DNA of 64,000 nt from Gammaproteobacteria bacterium (GCA_013152545.1 JAADGF010000116.1:186001-250000); one strand, 5' to 3'; positions 27,986-37,407 are shown, counted from the first letter of the stretch. The notes: generated from the letters alone by a model not told the origin. Numbers and translations: made by a program.

Positions 27986-29297
27986 TGGTAGTGGTATCCC
28001 GTTCAGTTATCATGAGAGCGGTTGTCACAAGTGTGCGCCCAGCGGCCAAGCGTAATTCTGCGGCTCCCAGCCATGCTTCTTGAAGTAATTCGAGGTAGCG
28101 TTCGCGCGCGTCAAAGTAAGTGTTGTTGGCATCAATCAGGGATAGAATCTCCACCTCACCGCTGGCATAAGCCTTACGCGTCAGATCAAAAACCTTTTGA
28201 GCCGGTTCGAACACCCGGGCGAGATAATGCTCACCTTGGCGAACTAGGAGGGTAAGGTGCAAATGACGGCGCTGTAACTGGCTGCCCAGATCTCGCTGCA
28301 ATTTTTGCAATTCGGCTTGTAACTGCACCACTTGCGCCCGACTTTCACTCAAACGTCCCGCCTTGCGGTCCCAGAGCGGTATGCTGATCGCAATACCAAT
28401 ACCAGTGACACTCTGACGACGTTCGTTTAGAATATCCCGCTCGCGAAACAGGCTTAATGTCGAGTCAGGTAAGCGCTCAGCACGCACTAGATCGACCCCT
28501 GAGCGCGCTGCATCCAGTCGATGTTTTGCGGCTAACAAAATCGGGTGTTCCGGTAAGTCAGCTTGTAGTTGCGATAATTCGGGTACCGGGCCAACGGGTT
28601 TGAACGGCATCAATTGCGGTATTGTCTCTGACGTTAAACTCAAATACGTGCGAAATTGACTCAGCGCTTCGTTATACTCACCATCCTTTTTGTTGAAGAT
28701 TTGTTGCGCAGACTCACGAATCAGCTCAAGACGAAGACGTTCCAGCTTAGAAAGCTCACCAGCCTGTTCCCGTCGGCGTCCAATACCCTGTAATTCATCG
28801 GCAAGTTGCAGGCGCTGTTCTGCCAGACGGCGACGATCCGTCGCCAATTGCAAGGCATGATAGCGACGTGCTACTTGCGTTTCCAGGTGTATATATTGAT
28901 ATTGACGTTCAGCACGGGCGGCACTCAAACCTGCTCCGGCAACAGCTCGTTGATGCCCAAGACGACCACTTAACGGTAATGCTTGACTCAGCGTAAATTG
29001 CGTTAAATCGGTGCCACCACTACCGTCGTCCTTTCCCATTTTATCGTCAGCACGTAGTTCGATCTCAGGATTCGGCCATGCACCGGCCTGTTTCATAGCA
29101 CCTTGATGGGCATTGACCAACGCCTGCGCACCACGTATTTCCGGTGCAATGTCCACCACATGACGAATACTGCTCTCCAACGTCCAGATCGCCTGCTGAG
29201 GTTGTGCCAAAACCAATATTGGTACACAAGACAGCATGCCTCCAAACACCATAGCCCAATTGCTTTTTCGGCATTTCAAATAAAAAATATTAAACAT
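27978..29297 (-). CDS. czcC: TolC-like outer membrane factor of RND pump
   Basis: The 439-residue protein has a signal peptide and the outer membrane efflux pattern. There are paired long helices (GALKQAGAWPNPEIEL-like start, LETQVARRYHAL, LRLELIRESAQQ) and a second similar half ending in GEVEILSLIDANNTYFDARERYLELL. It forms the trimeric exit duct of the pump. The start has AGGAG 6 bases upstream. It is the first gene of the pump set, about 90 bases after a palindrome that could be its operator. Confidence 0.88.
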   Translation of the reverse strand: MFNIFYLKCRKSNWAMVFGGMLSCVPILVLAQPQQAIWTLESSIRHVVDIAPEIRGAQALVNAHQGAMKQAGAWPNPEIELRADDKMGKDDGSGGTDLTQFTLSQALPLSGRLGHQRAVAGAGLSAARAERQYQYIHLETQVARRYHALQLATDRRRLAEQRLQLADELQGIGRRREQAGELSKLERLRLELIRESAQQIFNKKDGEYNEALSQFRTYLSLTSETIPQLMPFKPVGPVPELSQLQADLPEHPILLAAKHRLDAARSGVDLVRAERLPDSTLSLFRERDILNERRQSVTGIGIAISIPLWDRKAGRLSESRAQVVQLQAELQKLQRDLGSQLQRRHLHLTLLVRQGEHYLARVFEPAQKVFDLTRKAYASGEVEILSLIDANNTYFDARERYLELLQEAWLGAAELRLAAGRTLVTTALMITERDTTTNE

Positions 29298-29385
29298 TAC
29301 TCACTCCTATACGTGCTGCCGATAATACGGCAGACGCGAAAAATCCTTAGTCATTAAGAAAAATGCAGCACATTGCACAACTTAA

Positions 29386-29400
29386 GACCTAAATTAGGTC
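29386..29400. promoter_or_regulatory. short palindrome upstream of the pump genes
   Basis: GACCTAA-A-TTAGGTC is a perfect 7-base dyad, 89 bases before the czcC start and 40 bases after the His-rich gene ends. It could be an operator for a metal-sensing repressor. No regulator gene is present in the cluster. Confidence 0.45.
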
Positions 29401-29439
29401 CGTCCATACAACAATAGTGCCATCAAGGGAAAAAAGGAT

Positions 29440-29874
29440 TTAGAGTGGTGGAGCACGCAGCGGTGGGGAAAAGAGATATCGCCAGAGCAAAACCGTGTGT
29501 TTATCACGACTGCGATTAAATATCTGTCGATAGGAAACAGCGAGAAACAAGGTAAACACGGCAGCAAGTACCGCCAGTGTCAGTGCATTGCCGGAATCCT
29601 TTTTCAACAAACCAAATGAATTCGAGTCAAGCTCCGACACTGCTTCGTGGTGATGGTCGCCATGAGAAAGGTCGATAGAAAGATGCGCCTCACTCTGATG
29701 CAAATGGACAACCGAGGCTTCAATGCCAACATGACTGTGACTATGTTGAATATTCTCATCGTGGTCAACGCTGTGCACATGCAACGTCACACCCTGAGTA
29801 CACAGCATCACCGTGGAGAGCAATAATGCCCACAGGCGCAACGTTTGTTTTTTTGTTTTACGGAAATGCATCAT
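29440..29874 (-). CDS. His-rich membrane protein of the metal efflux cluster
   Basis: The 145-residue protein has an N-terminal helix (LRLWALLLSTVMLCTQGV) and a periplasmic stretch dense in His (HVHSVDHDENIQHSHSHVG, HLHQSEAHL, HGDHHHE) suited to binding soft or borderline metal ions. A second helix (ALTLAVLAAVFTLFLAVSY) and a basic tail follow. It resembles the small CzcI/CopL-like proteins in front of RND pump operons. I placed the start at the double ATG 29874/29871; a GTG at 29934 would add a poor leader. It is probably the first gene of the pump operon or a separate unit just upstream of it. Confidence 0.65.
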   Translation of the reverse strand: MMHFRKTKKQTLRLWALLLSTVMLCTQGVTLHVHSVDHDENIQHSHSHVGIEASVVHLHQSEAHLSIDLSHGDHHHEAVSELDSNSFGLLKKDSGNALTLAVLAAVFTLFLAVSYRQIFNRSRDKHTVLLWRYLFSPPLRAPPL

Positions 29875-30649
29875 CGGCGCTAGTGTAGGCGAATATATAA
29901 CACAAAAGCAAGTAGCGGCAAACCATCCGGACACTTTACAATGAATTTAGCCGCGTATGCATTTGTGGCATCATTATAGTGTGGCATTTAGAACTTTTGG
30001 ATAGCAGGCTAACGCCGTTGTGGCAATTTTTCTATTATAAAATTCGATGGACGGAATATAGAAAACTTACTAGCAAGACAAACAAAAACACTTTCAATAT
30101 TAATCAGTTAAAAACAAAACCTCATGTTAAATCAGGCTTTATGTACTACCCAATATTGATCAGTATTCGCCAATAAAAATGTAATATGAGCTTAAGCTTA
30201 AATGATGTCCGAGCACTGCGATCTTATTGATCATCGCCACACAAACAAAATTATGATGCCATATGCCCCAACTACTTAAGCACCAAGCATCTAAAAGTAC
30301 CTGTTATTATAAGCTCTCTTCCATTAAGGCCATTGGTTTTTGTTGAAGAGAAAATACTTATGAATTACTAAGATACCATCGACAAAACTACTTACAAACA
30401 CAAGCCTTATAACAAGGAGTAACTTAACGTTGGATAAAATACTATCAATACTATTAATTAAAGACAGAACACATTCACCAATGCCGTCAATCACGCCTTG
30501 AAACAGGTAATACTTTATGTAAATATAGCCATGTTGAGCAATAAAAATTAAATGGAATTAATTGCTTGTTGCAATCAATGCGTCATTAACGAAATGCCTC
30601 ATTAACAAGTGGTTACTAACAAAACCTTGTATCGCAAAGCAGGTTAAAC
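29875..30649. other. A/T-rich gap without a supported gene
   Basis: A 65-codon plus-strand frame (29979-30176) has no start signal and is Lys/Asn-rich by base composition. No clear repeat or hairpin was found. Confidence 0.35.
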
Positions 30650-31288
30650 ATGGAACTGATCTACTCCTCTCCCAATGACAATCAAATTCAACAATTACAG
30701 GAAATGCTGAGCGGTCAGGGCATACCATCAACTGTTATACGAAAGTCCCTGCAAAAAAATGAAAATAAAGTCATTGGCTATTCTTTCACTGAATTATGGC
30801 TGAGCAATGAACTACAATATCAGCGTGCCAAATCCATTATTTCCCGCTTTGAAACAAAAAAAATAAAAGATGCTATTAATTCGAATCGTCTGCATTGGGA
30901 AGACGAAACGGATAACCAAGCTTGGGTACAGCGCTGCCCGCAACAATCTGGTTATATTGAACGTTCAGCAACCCAAACACACACGACAAATAAAACCACC
31001 CATCCGCATCCGCCAGTTACACCAATAGGCGATGCCCTCATGCTCGAATTTATAAAAAAATGGTTTCATCCAATCCGCTTTTCCCAAACCAAACCAAGCA
31101 ACTGTCACGCGTCGTGCCTCGCTTATCTTTCAAGCCTTAACGTTTCAGATACGACTCGTCAAAAATCAAGGCTCTCGATTGATGCTTTTCAACCCTACTG
31201 GATACACCAGTCCCGGAAATGTACGTATAAATCATCCGCTGGCATGACGTTTAAAAGCCATGCCTTGCGAAACTCTCTTAACGGTTAA
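30650..31288 (+). CDS. DUF2007-domain protein with long unusual tail
   Basis: Residues 1 to about 68 match the DUF2007 (putative signal-transducing) pattern: ELIYSSPNDNQIQQLQEML, then a short linker, then LWLSNELQYQRAKSII. DUF2007 proteins are typically about 70-100 residues. This one runs to 212, with a tail rich in His, Thr, Ser and Lys lacking any domain I recognise. The tail could be a real fusion or a read-through into former non-coding DNA after loss of the original stop. The start has AGCAGG upstream. No operon partner is seen. Confidence 0.65.
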   Translation: MELIYSSPNDNQIQQLQEMLSGQGIPSTVIRKSLQKNENKVIGYSFTELWLSNELQYQRAKSIISRFETKKIKDAINSNRLHWEDETDNQAWVQRCPQQSGYIERSATQTHTTNKTTHPHPPVTPIGDALMLEFIKKWFHPIRFSQTKPSNCHASCLAYLSSLNVSDTTRQKSRLSIDAFQPYWIHQSRKCTYKSSAGMTFKSHALRNSLNG

Positions 31289-31470
31289 TAAATTTAGCGA
31301 AGGAACGTTACAAACCTTCCTTCCTGGTTAGGCATTTGAGCCAGAATTGACGGTTAGCGTGAAGCAAAAATCGCAGTAACAATATTTGGTGTTCCCGATC
31401 ATTCATAGAAACAGGTTAAGGCGAACAGTTTGCCAAAATAACCTAGGAATTCAAAAAACCGTGTACGGAC

Positions 31471-31818
31471 TTAAAAAATAAACAAGGTAAGTTTCATGTT
31501 TGGATGAACGGTGCACTCCACATCAACAACCCCGTTTTTTTGGTTGAAGCTTACCGATTTTTGCATACCTGGCTCAAAGACACCTAGATCAAACTGTAAA
31601 CCAGCCGTTTGACTAATAATATTATGAACCACGGAATCATTATTAACAAAGGTGACCCGGTCACCTGGTTTTATGACCTTTAGCGGCACTGAAAACTGTA
31701 AATTTGCCTGACCAATAATATGCTCTCTCGCATTCGCGCTAGCACTTGTAAAAAAAGCAAAAACAGTGCCAGCAATCAGGATAGCAATCAAGCCGGGTGC
31801 AAAAATACCGTGTTTCAT
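31471..31818 (-). CDS. exported cupredoxin (plastocyanin-like)
   Basis: The 115-residue protein has a signal peptide and then one cupredoxin domain. The type 1 copper ligands can be seen: His in NNDSVVHNI, then Cys, His and Met in ECTVHPNM. The core PGDRVTFVNND is typical. It should be a periplasmic blue copper electron carrier. The start has AAGGA upstream. It lies 223 bases after the di-heme peroxidase gene on the same strand and may donate electrons to that enzyme. It has no Trp, so a MbnP-like Trp modification is ruled out. Confidence 0.82.
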   Translation of the reverse strand: MKHGIFAPGLIAILIAGTVFAFFTSASANAREHIIGQANLQFSVPLKVIKPGDRVTFVNNDSVVHNIISQTAGLQFDLGVFEPGMQKSVSFNQKNGVVDVECTVHPNMKLTLFIF

Positions 31819-31986
31819 ACGTTAGTTCCTTTGAATCAACAAATAAAATACACAAGTGAATTCCAGCCAGGAAACGGCTCTCAGCCTCCATGGGAATCAT
31901 CGCAATATGCAGAGGGGTAAATGGGGCTCAGTTTTTTCGAGACAAGCTATCAGTTGCCAAACAAAACGACCTGAAAAAACAGACCG

Positions 31987-31996
31987 CCCCCCCCCC
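31987..31996. repeat. run of ten C between peroxidase and cupredoxin genes
   Basis: A homopolymer of ten C lies in the 223-base gap. Such tracts are prone to length change and could affect the leader of the cupredoxin gene if transcribed from here. It could also carry a sequencing error. Confidence 0.6.
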
Positions 31997-32041
31997 TTCA
32001 TTATTATTCCCTCTAAGCCCAACAGCGACTCAGGGGAGTTG

Positions 32042-33205
32042 TCATCTTGGCAAAGTGAATTGAGTTAATTTTTGATCAATTTCACCCGTAAGCGCGTTAA
32101 GAAATGCAATGAGATCTTTCTGTTCCTCAGGCTTTAGCCGCAATACTTTCATGTTAGGCGATAAGTTTGTTCGTGTTTTTCCACCTGAAATATAATGGTT
32201 AAGTACCTGCCGGAGGTTTTTGGCAGAACCGTCATGAAAATAAGGCGCTGTTTCGGCAATATTCCATAAGGTGGGCGTTCTAAAAGCACCTTTTGTCATA
32301 TTCACTTTTTTCTGACTAAATCTGCCTAGATCCGGTTTTTTATTTTTAAATGACAAGAGTCCAATATTATGAAAACCATTATCCATAAAATTTGGCGGGC
32401 GATGACAAGTAATGCAATTGCCTCTATTGGTGTCGATAAACACCTCAAAGCCCCGTTTTTGAGACTCCGTCATTGCTGATTCATTGCCGCGTATCCACTT
32501 AGCAAAAGGCGAATTGACCGAGACCACTTGACGTTGATACATTGCAAGCGAGCGTGCAACCCGGTTAGAGCTAACCCCTAAGCCCCAATAAGCTTCTTTA
32601 AAAGCTTTAACATAGCCGGGAATACTGCGTAATGTTTTAAGCAAATTTTGTTCTGTATTATTCATTTCAACAGGATTAAAAATCGGCTCTATCGCCTGCT
32701 CCTCCAGTTGAATATTGCGTCCATCCCACATCAGAATTTTGTTAAAACCCACATTGACAATACTCAATGTGGCACGCGGTAATCGGATACCATTATGGCC
32801 AGTTGCCGTTGTTAACCCATCAGACCAGCCTAGTGCAGGATCGTGGCACGTAGCACAGGAGGTTCTACCGTCCCCACTAAGCCGTGGATCGAAAAACAAC
32901 ATTTTCCCTAACTCGGCTTTCTTTTTATCCATTTTGTTGTTTTCTGGGGACGGCGCCACTTTCGGCAATAGCCAGTCGCTTCTTGATACTCCATTTACCC
33001 CTGTTGCAGCATTTGCTGCGGGGATCAAATTCAATAACGATAGGTGAAAAGGCTGGCTTGTTGGGCTTGGCCCAACCGGAAAGGTATTTGCTGGAAATGT
33101 ATTAAAGACAATAATAAAAAATGCGAAGAACCACATGAGACTACGAGTTTGATGAAACAGTCGCCCAAGGCCCAAAACAGCTTTAATTCTACTGAGGTAG
33201 CACAT
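32042..33205 (-). CDS. di-heme cytochrome c peroxidase/MauG family protein
   Basis: The 387-residue protein has an N-terminal hydrophobic segment for export and two heme c sites: CATCH (with GKMLFFDPRLSGDGRTSC before it) and CITCH. The FRTPTLWNIAETAPYFHDGS block near the C-terminus is conserved in bacterial cytochrome c peroxidases. It should reduce hydrogen peroxide, or oxidise a partner as MauG does, in the periplasm. The start is uncertain; Met at 33136 (MWFFAFF) is an alternative that gives a more usual signal peptide. The adjacent cupredoxin is a plausible electron donor. Confidence 0.85.
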   Translation of the reverse strand: MCYLSRIKAVLGLGRLFHQTRSLMWFFAFFIIVFNTFPANTFPVGPSPTSQPFHLSLLNLIPAANAATGVNGVSRSDWLLPKVAPSPENNKMDKKKAELGKMLFFDPRLSGDGRTSCATCHDPALGWSDGLTTATGHNGIRLPRATLSIVNVGFNKILMWDGRNIQLEEQAIEPIFNPVEMNNTEQNLLKTLRSIPGYVKAFKEAYWGLGVSSNRVARSLAMYQRQVVSVNSPFAKWIRGNESAMTESQKRGFEVFIDTNRGNCITCHRPPNFMDNGFHNIGLLSFKNKKPDLGRFSQKKVNMTKGAFRTPTLWNIAETAPYFHDGSAKNLRQVLNHYISGGKTRTNLSPNMKVLRLKPEEQKDLIAFLNALTGEIDQKLTQFTLPR

Positions 33206-33994
33206 AATTCACCGTTACCCCGATTACATCGGAAAATGCGTGTATTAAAAATAAGCCAACAAGCAGTCTCACCTTCACTTGCTTTTGATTTTCATTGCAA
33301 GGATTAAGATAAAACTAAGCGATTGACTTGTCACTATTTTTGGGGGTTCCGCGTATTCCGGAGGCAAATAATATCGTCCTTGTTATAGAATGCTCCTTTT
33401 TTACCTTAGCGTAAACTCGTTAAGCTTTAGCTGCAATTATAGCCTTACCTGAACGAACACTGAACTCCCCTGTTAGCCACATATAACCATAGCTGATTTA
33501 AGTAGTCAACCAAACAGCAAAGCGATTTTCGTGCTCAATTAAAAATTCAACGCAAAAAATAAAGTATTAATTCTGTTAATACATTAATTTATATCGCTAT
33601 AGCATATTCACACAGCAACTCTAAATAGCTAACGGATATAATCAGGTATATCGATTTTTTTTTTGAAACTGCAACCAACACCTCGTACAGCATTAGCATT
33701 AGGATACCGCCTGTTTTATTTTAAAGCAGGCTTTAAGTACCACAGCACGAGACGTAACAGCAGGACTCTACTGCCAGGGGTTTCCTTGGCGCAATCGTAA
33801 TGAATAAGATGCGCAAGAACATCAAAACCCTACCGCGGCGCCACAGGCATCAATATTAACGATACCCATAGCGTTTGAGATTTAGGTATATCTTGCGATA
33901 TGCAAAGCAACATGAGAATGAAGCAAGAATTGAATTTTATAGCAAAAATTGCTAGCCATTTATTCGGAGGATAAACTCACAGCAATCGTTTATT
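33206..33994. other. long gap with one family A repeat end
   Basis: No supported gene over nearly 790 bases. The stretch 33863-33890 (TACCCATAGCGTTTGAGATT and TAGGTATA) is a good copy of one end of the family A element, plus orientation. Its other end is not found nearby. A run of T lies near 33655-33662. Confidence 0.45.
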
Positions 33995-34273
33995 TTATTG
34001 ATTAGGCACTTCAAAAAATTCCTCGTATGTTTTCCCTTTTTGATCGATACCTTGACGATACCGCCATACAGCCCCTGTTTCCAGATCAATTTTAAAAATA
34101 CTCTGAATTTTAACGGCTTTACCCCCCTTCGCCACCGCTTCATGTTCTGCAGTAAAAATCTTATAACGGCTATATTTTATATTTTCGTCACTCTCCCCAA
34201 TAACCTCATGGGCTTTAACGGGCGTTAGTACGAGCATCAATAAAGTTAACATGACTATCGATTGCAAAGACAT
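33995..34273 (-). CDS. small exported protein, unknown family
   Basis: I placed the start at ATG 34273 (MSLQSIVMLTLLMLVL) because GGAGGA lies 10 bases upstream and a clean signal peptide ending VKAHE results. The mature part of about 70 residues has a single beta-rich pattern (IQSIFKIDLETGAVWRYRQG, KTYEEFFEVPNQ) with no Cys. No family is recognised. It follows the DUF4156 lipoprotein on the same strand with 275 bases between. Confidence 0.55.
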   Translation of the reverse strand: MSLQSIVMLTLLMLVLTPVKAHEVIGESDENIKYSRYKIFTAEHEAVAKGGKAVKIQSIFKIDLETGAVWRYRQGIDQKGKTYEEFFEVPNQ

Positions 34274-34547
34274 TGCTATTAAATCCTCCGGCGAACGTAG
34301 CATCAAGACGCTCTACCAACGTTAATTGACATAAATGCCCATTCCATATCCGATATGGGCATCAAACATAAGGTCCATATTAACCTAACTCATTCTGGTA
34401 TAAAACCGTTCTTTGGTTTCTTTTACTTTACCGTAATTTCGATGAAATTGCTTATCCGTGATAATTGTAGTCGTCGTTACCTGACAAGCATTATTTCTCA
34501 ATAAATCGTGCCTAACAAACCCTTGCCGATTAACACCCCGTCCTCTA

Positions 34548-34865
34548 CTAGGGGCACTCATACACAATAAAGGTTTGTTTTCCATCTACTGCGTCTGATA
34601 CAGGAAAAATAGCATTCCCACCCAAATCAGCAGCAGAGTTTCGCGCTAATGTTTCCAACTCGGACTGAACCTTTTCCTTGCTCCGATTCATACCTAATAT
34701 TTTCCCCACTAAATTTGCAGTGGTAGTCGCCATTTTTTTACATATCGCAAGATCATTTTGCGTAACAACTCTAACGCTTTTAGCGTTATCCGACAGATGA
34801 ACCCAGGTGCAGGCATTTAAAATACCGCCTGCCAACAACACAAATACGGTGCGTTTGTTGTACAT
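34548..34865 (-). CDS. DUF4156 family lipoprotein
   Basis: Starting at ATG 34865 the protein is 105 residues with a lipoprotein signal, lipobox LNAC and Cys19. The rest fits DUF4156: CTWVHLSDNAKSVRV, then CKKMATTTA, ELETLARNSAADLGGNAIFP, and a final Cys in VYECP. It should be an outer-membrane lipoprotein of unknown role. The frame upstream is open because a 12-base tandem repeat adds in-frame codons. The repeat touches the start codon and displaces any normal Shine-Dalgarno site. Confidence 0.8.
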   Translation of the reverse strand: MYNKRTVFVLLAGGILNACTWVHLSDNAKSVRVVTQNDLAICKKMATTTANLVGKILGMNRSKEKVQSELETLARNSAADLGGNAIFPVSDAVDGKQTFIVYECP

Positions 34866-34899
34866 TATTAAGTAAATTATTAAGTAAATTATTAAGTAA
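34864..34899. repeat. three tandem 12-base repeats at a start codon
   Basis: ATTATTAAGTAA (plus strand) occurs three times without a break and ends at the start codon of the DUF4156 gene. On the coding strand it forms the translation leader TTACTTAATAAT. Copy-number change would alter leader length and could tune translation. Confidence 0.7.
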
Positions 34900-34917
34900 A
34901 TTAATGGATAGCCTACG

Positions 34918-36213
34918 TTATTGCGGTGTAATGTTGATTTCAAGAGATTTTTCATTTCCTTCAAATATCGCCTTAATCGTGCCGGCACTCCCTATGTCCT
35001 TTGTTGTAATTTTAATATACTTATCATTACTGGTATCCAGTGTAATGATATTGTCAACGTCATCCCCCCATCCAAACAAGTCCCATTTGGTGTCTTTAGT
35101 TTCATTTACTTCCTTGCCATCTGAATACTTCACCATATAGTTTAACAACGCCGATTGATTCAGACCCAGCTCGATCCGGGAAGTATTAATATTTCCGGAT
35201 TCTCCATCAAACCGAAAAGAACTGGAAACGAATGCTTTATCGATGACAGTGAGTAATCTCCCTACACTGGTCGCGCTATCACCACACTTGGCCGTTACCT
35301 GCACAGAACCGTTATTGACGCCTTTTATTAAATTTCTTGTTGGCTCACTACTGGAAAAAGTTGCAATAGCAATATCAGAAGACGACCACACAACATGTTG
35401 AGAAATATCCCGCCCTGCTGCTGTAGATGCACGGTAAGCCAGCGTACCATCCTTACTAACCTCAGCGACAGCGGGTGAAACGGTAATATTGCCACCTGAG
35501 TACCCGTTTATCAGTATCGGCTGAGACGGGCTGGTTATTCCCGCTAATCGGGCAATAACCAGCAAATCGTCATTGAATACATCCGACACTTTAAGGTTAC
35601 CTTTAAATGCAATTTCGTTACTGATGATGGCTTTTTTCCAGTCAGTCGTATTAAGCTCCCAAGACACTGCGGCGGTGATGTCCCGGGGAACTGATTCCTC
35701 TCCTTCATAAATACCCAATGCTTTCAATGCAAGTTCACCACAAACTTCCACCTCAAGGTCATCATTTGCATTTTTTGTCTCAATTTCTATCCTGGATAGC
35801 AGCGCAGATGATAACGTCACTTTGACGGTATCTGTCAGCGACGCCAGATTGGCAACAACATTGACTTCGCCATCCTCGTAACCGAGCAATAAGCCCCGAT
35901 TATCAATACTTGCTTTTGTGGGATTATCAGACACCCAAGTAACATCATTGGTTAAGTCCACCACCGCCAGACCATCTTTCAACCCCTGTACTGTAAATTT
36001 TTGCTGCTGGTCAGTTGTTATCGTCAGGTTCGTTGGTGCAATTTTTATAGCGTCTAATTGATGTTTCGTGATTAACTTGTCTTGTTGCTCGTAAATAATG
36101 TCCTGTGACAAACCGGAAGGATCACCGCTTTCGCAACCGGATATGAAAACAATGACCGTTGCCACCACAGTTGTTGCTACGTACAAAAAGGTTTTGAGAT
36201 AAGCGTATTTCAT
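34918..36213 (-). CDS. BIG2/Ig-like domain lipoprotein
   Basis: The 431-residue protein has a lipoprotein signal with lipobox ISGC and then several bacterial Ig-like (BIG2) repeats. Clear blades include PTNLTITTDQQQKFTVQGL with VTWVSDNPTKASID and GEVNVVANL, and a later VVWSSSDIAIATF with VQVTAKCG. Such proteins are surface or periplasmic and often bind polymers or partners; no enzyme domain is visible. I took ATG 36213 over 36240 because the signal is then of normal length. It ends 50 bases before the DUF4156 gene. Confidence 0.75.
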   Translation of the reverse strand: MKYAYLKTFLYVATTVVATVIVFISGCESGDPSGLSQDIIYEQQDKLITKHQLDAIKIAPTNLTITTDQQQKFTVQGLKDGLAVVDLTNDVTWVSDNPTKASIDNRGLLLGYEDGEVNVVANLASLTDTVKVTLSSALLSRIEIETKNANDDLEVEVCGELALKALGIYEGEESVPRDITAAVSWELNTTDWKKAIISNEIAFKGNLKVSDVFNDDLLVIARLAGITSPSQPILINGYSGGNITVSPAVAEVSKDGTLAYRASTAAGRDISQHVVWSSSDIAIATFSSSEPTRNLIKGVNNGSVQVTAKCGDSATSVGRLLTVIDKAFVSSSFRFDGESGNINTSRIELGLNQSALLNYMVKYSDGKEVNETKDTKWDLFGWGDDVDNIITLDTSNDKYIKITTKDIGSAGTIKAIFEGNEKSLEINITPQ

Positions 36214-36447
36214 ATCCAGCCCTATAAAAACGAATGCCAATTGTAACTACTCAGCCTGATTTTTAAAATGTTCAATAACGGCTCAGATTGCCTTTAATTT
36301 GTTCGAGAGCAAGGAAAAAGCGCAAAGTTTCCGATGTCAAAGATGCAAAGTAAGCACTTTTGACGCGGCTTTTAGCGCAGTAACTGGGCAAATCAAAGGT
36401 AAGTTGAGTCGTTAACGCCTATAAAACTCTCTCCACAAACCGGAGCG

Positions 36448-36969
36448 TCAGAAATTGTAACGTATGCCAAGACTGATACCACTCACGTCTAGATCGTTAC
36501 TATCATAGTATTTCATATATTCAAAGGTATACACCATATTTTTTATCGCTTCTGAATGCTCTTCTGCACCGATACCGTAGGAAAAATCCTCGAAGGTTTC
36601 TGAATTTGAATTTCCGTCCCGAGTCCATTTTAATTTTGTTGTGGAGACACCGGCAATAAAGTAGAGTGTCACGCCATTATAAGCTGAATCCCCTGAATAA
36701 CGAACGTAATAGCCATTAAATTCGTCCACATCGACATCGAGGTTATTCAGATCATCTTCTTTAGCGCTTTTGGCAAATTGTGCCTCAATTGCAAGCTGAT
36801 TGGAAAGTTGATAACCCAATTTATACCGGGCCAAGAAGGGGTTTAATTTTTCACCTTCAATTTTCATGGTCGTTCTCACCAAACTGACGTCAACATACAG
36901 AGCACCCGCAGTGGCTGAAAAAGACAAGAAACCGAGGAAAATTAACATTATAGTTACGATAGACTTCAT
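36448..36969 (-). CDS. outer membrane beta-barrel protein
   Basis: The 173-residue protein has a signal peptide ending at ATAGA. The rest shows alternating hydrophobic strands (LARYKLGYQLSNQLAIEAQF, GYYVRYSG, GVTLYFIAGVS, FSYGIGAE) and ends in the barrel signature IRYNF. It fits a small eight-stranded porin-like or OmpA/OmpW-like barrel. Precise function is unknown. It lies upstream of the BIG2 lipoprotein on the same strand, 235 bases apart. Confidence 0.72.
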   Translation of the reverse strand: MKSIVTIMLIFLGFLSFSATAGALYVDVSLVRTTMKIEGEKLNPFLARYKLGYQLSNQLAIEAQFAKSAKEDDLNNLDVDVDEFNGYYVRYSGDSAYNGVTLYFIAGVSTTKLKWTRDGNSNSETFEDFSYGIGAEEHSEAIKNMVYTFEYMKYYDSNDLDVSGISLGIRYNF

Positions 36970-37407
36970 TGATTATCCCTACAGTAAATTGTTTTTCAAT
37001 AGAATTTAAACGAATTCATCGCTTGGGCAGCGACACAAACAGCACCAAAACGCTCAACCATTGAATTTAAGTTTAGTCTATACTAATCAACGAATTGCTT
37101 GAAGGATAGTAGCATATTGGGATATTAGATGTTAATTGTTACATTAAACGCGCCATTAGGGATGTGGACTTGGGTACTACCCTCTCGGAACCACAGGGTA
37201 GAATTAAAAACGTTAAACGGCCATTATTCAAACCAAAAAAACAACCACTTTTCTATTACCAGCCTCGTTAACCTGAATTATTCCGCTGAGTCGTCCGTCG
37301 CGAAGCGCGACTGTGCTGATAGTGTAGATAGGTGGCGCGAACAGTGAGTGATTCAACCAACGAATAGCGATGCTAACACCTGTTAAGTTATTTAATGTCC
37401 ATTTTTC
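36970..37407. other. gap without a supported gene
   Basis: A 72-codon plus-strand frame (37129-37347) ends in a basic tail and matches nothing I know; it lacks a ribosome site. Confidence 0.35.

Noticed and set aside
31471-33205. MbnP/MbnH-like copper protein and MauG-like enzyme pair
   Set aside because: The order is suggestive, but the cupredoxin has no Trp to be modified and has a plain type 1 copper site, so the MbnP analogy fails.
37129-37347. 72-codon plus-strand frame
   Set aside because: No ribosome site, no match, and a base composition expected by chance.
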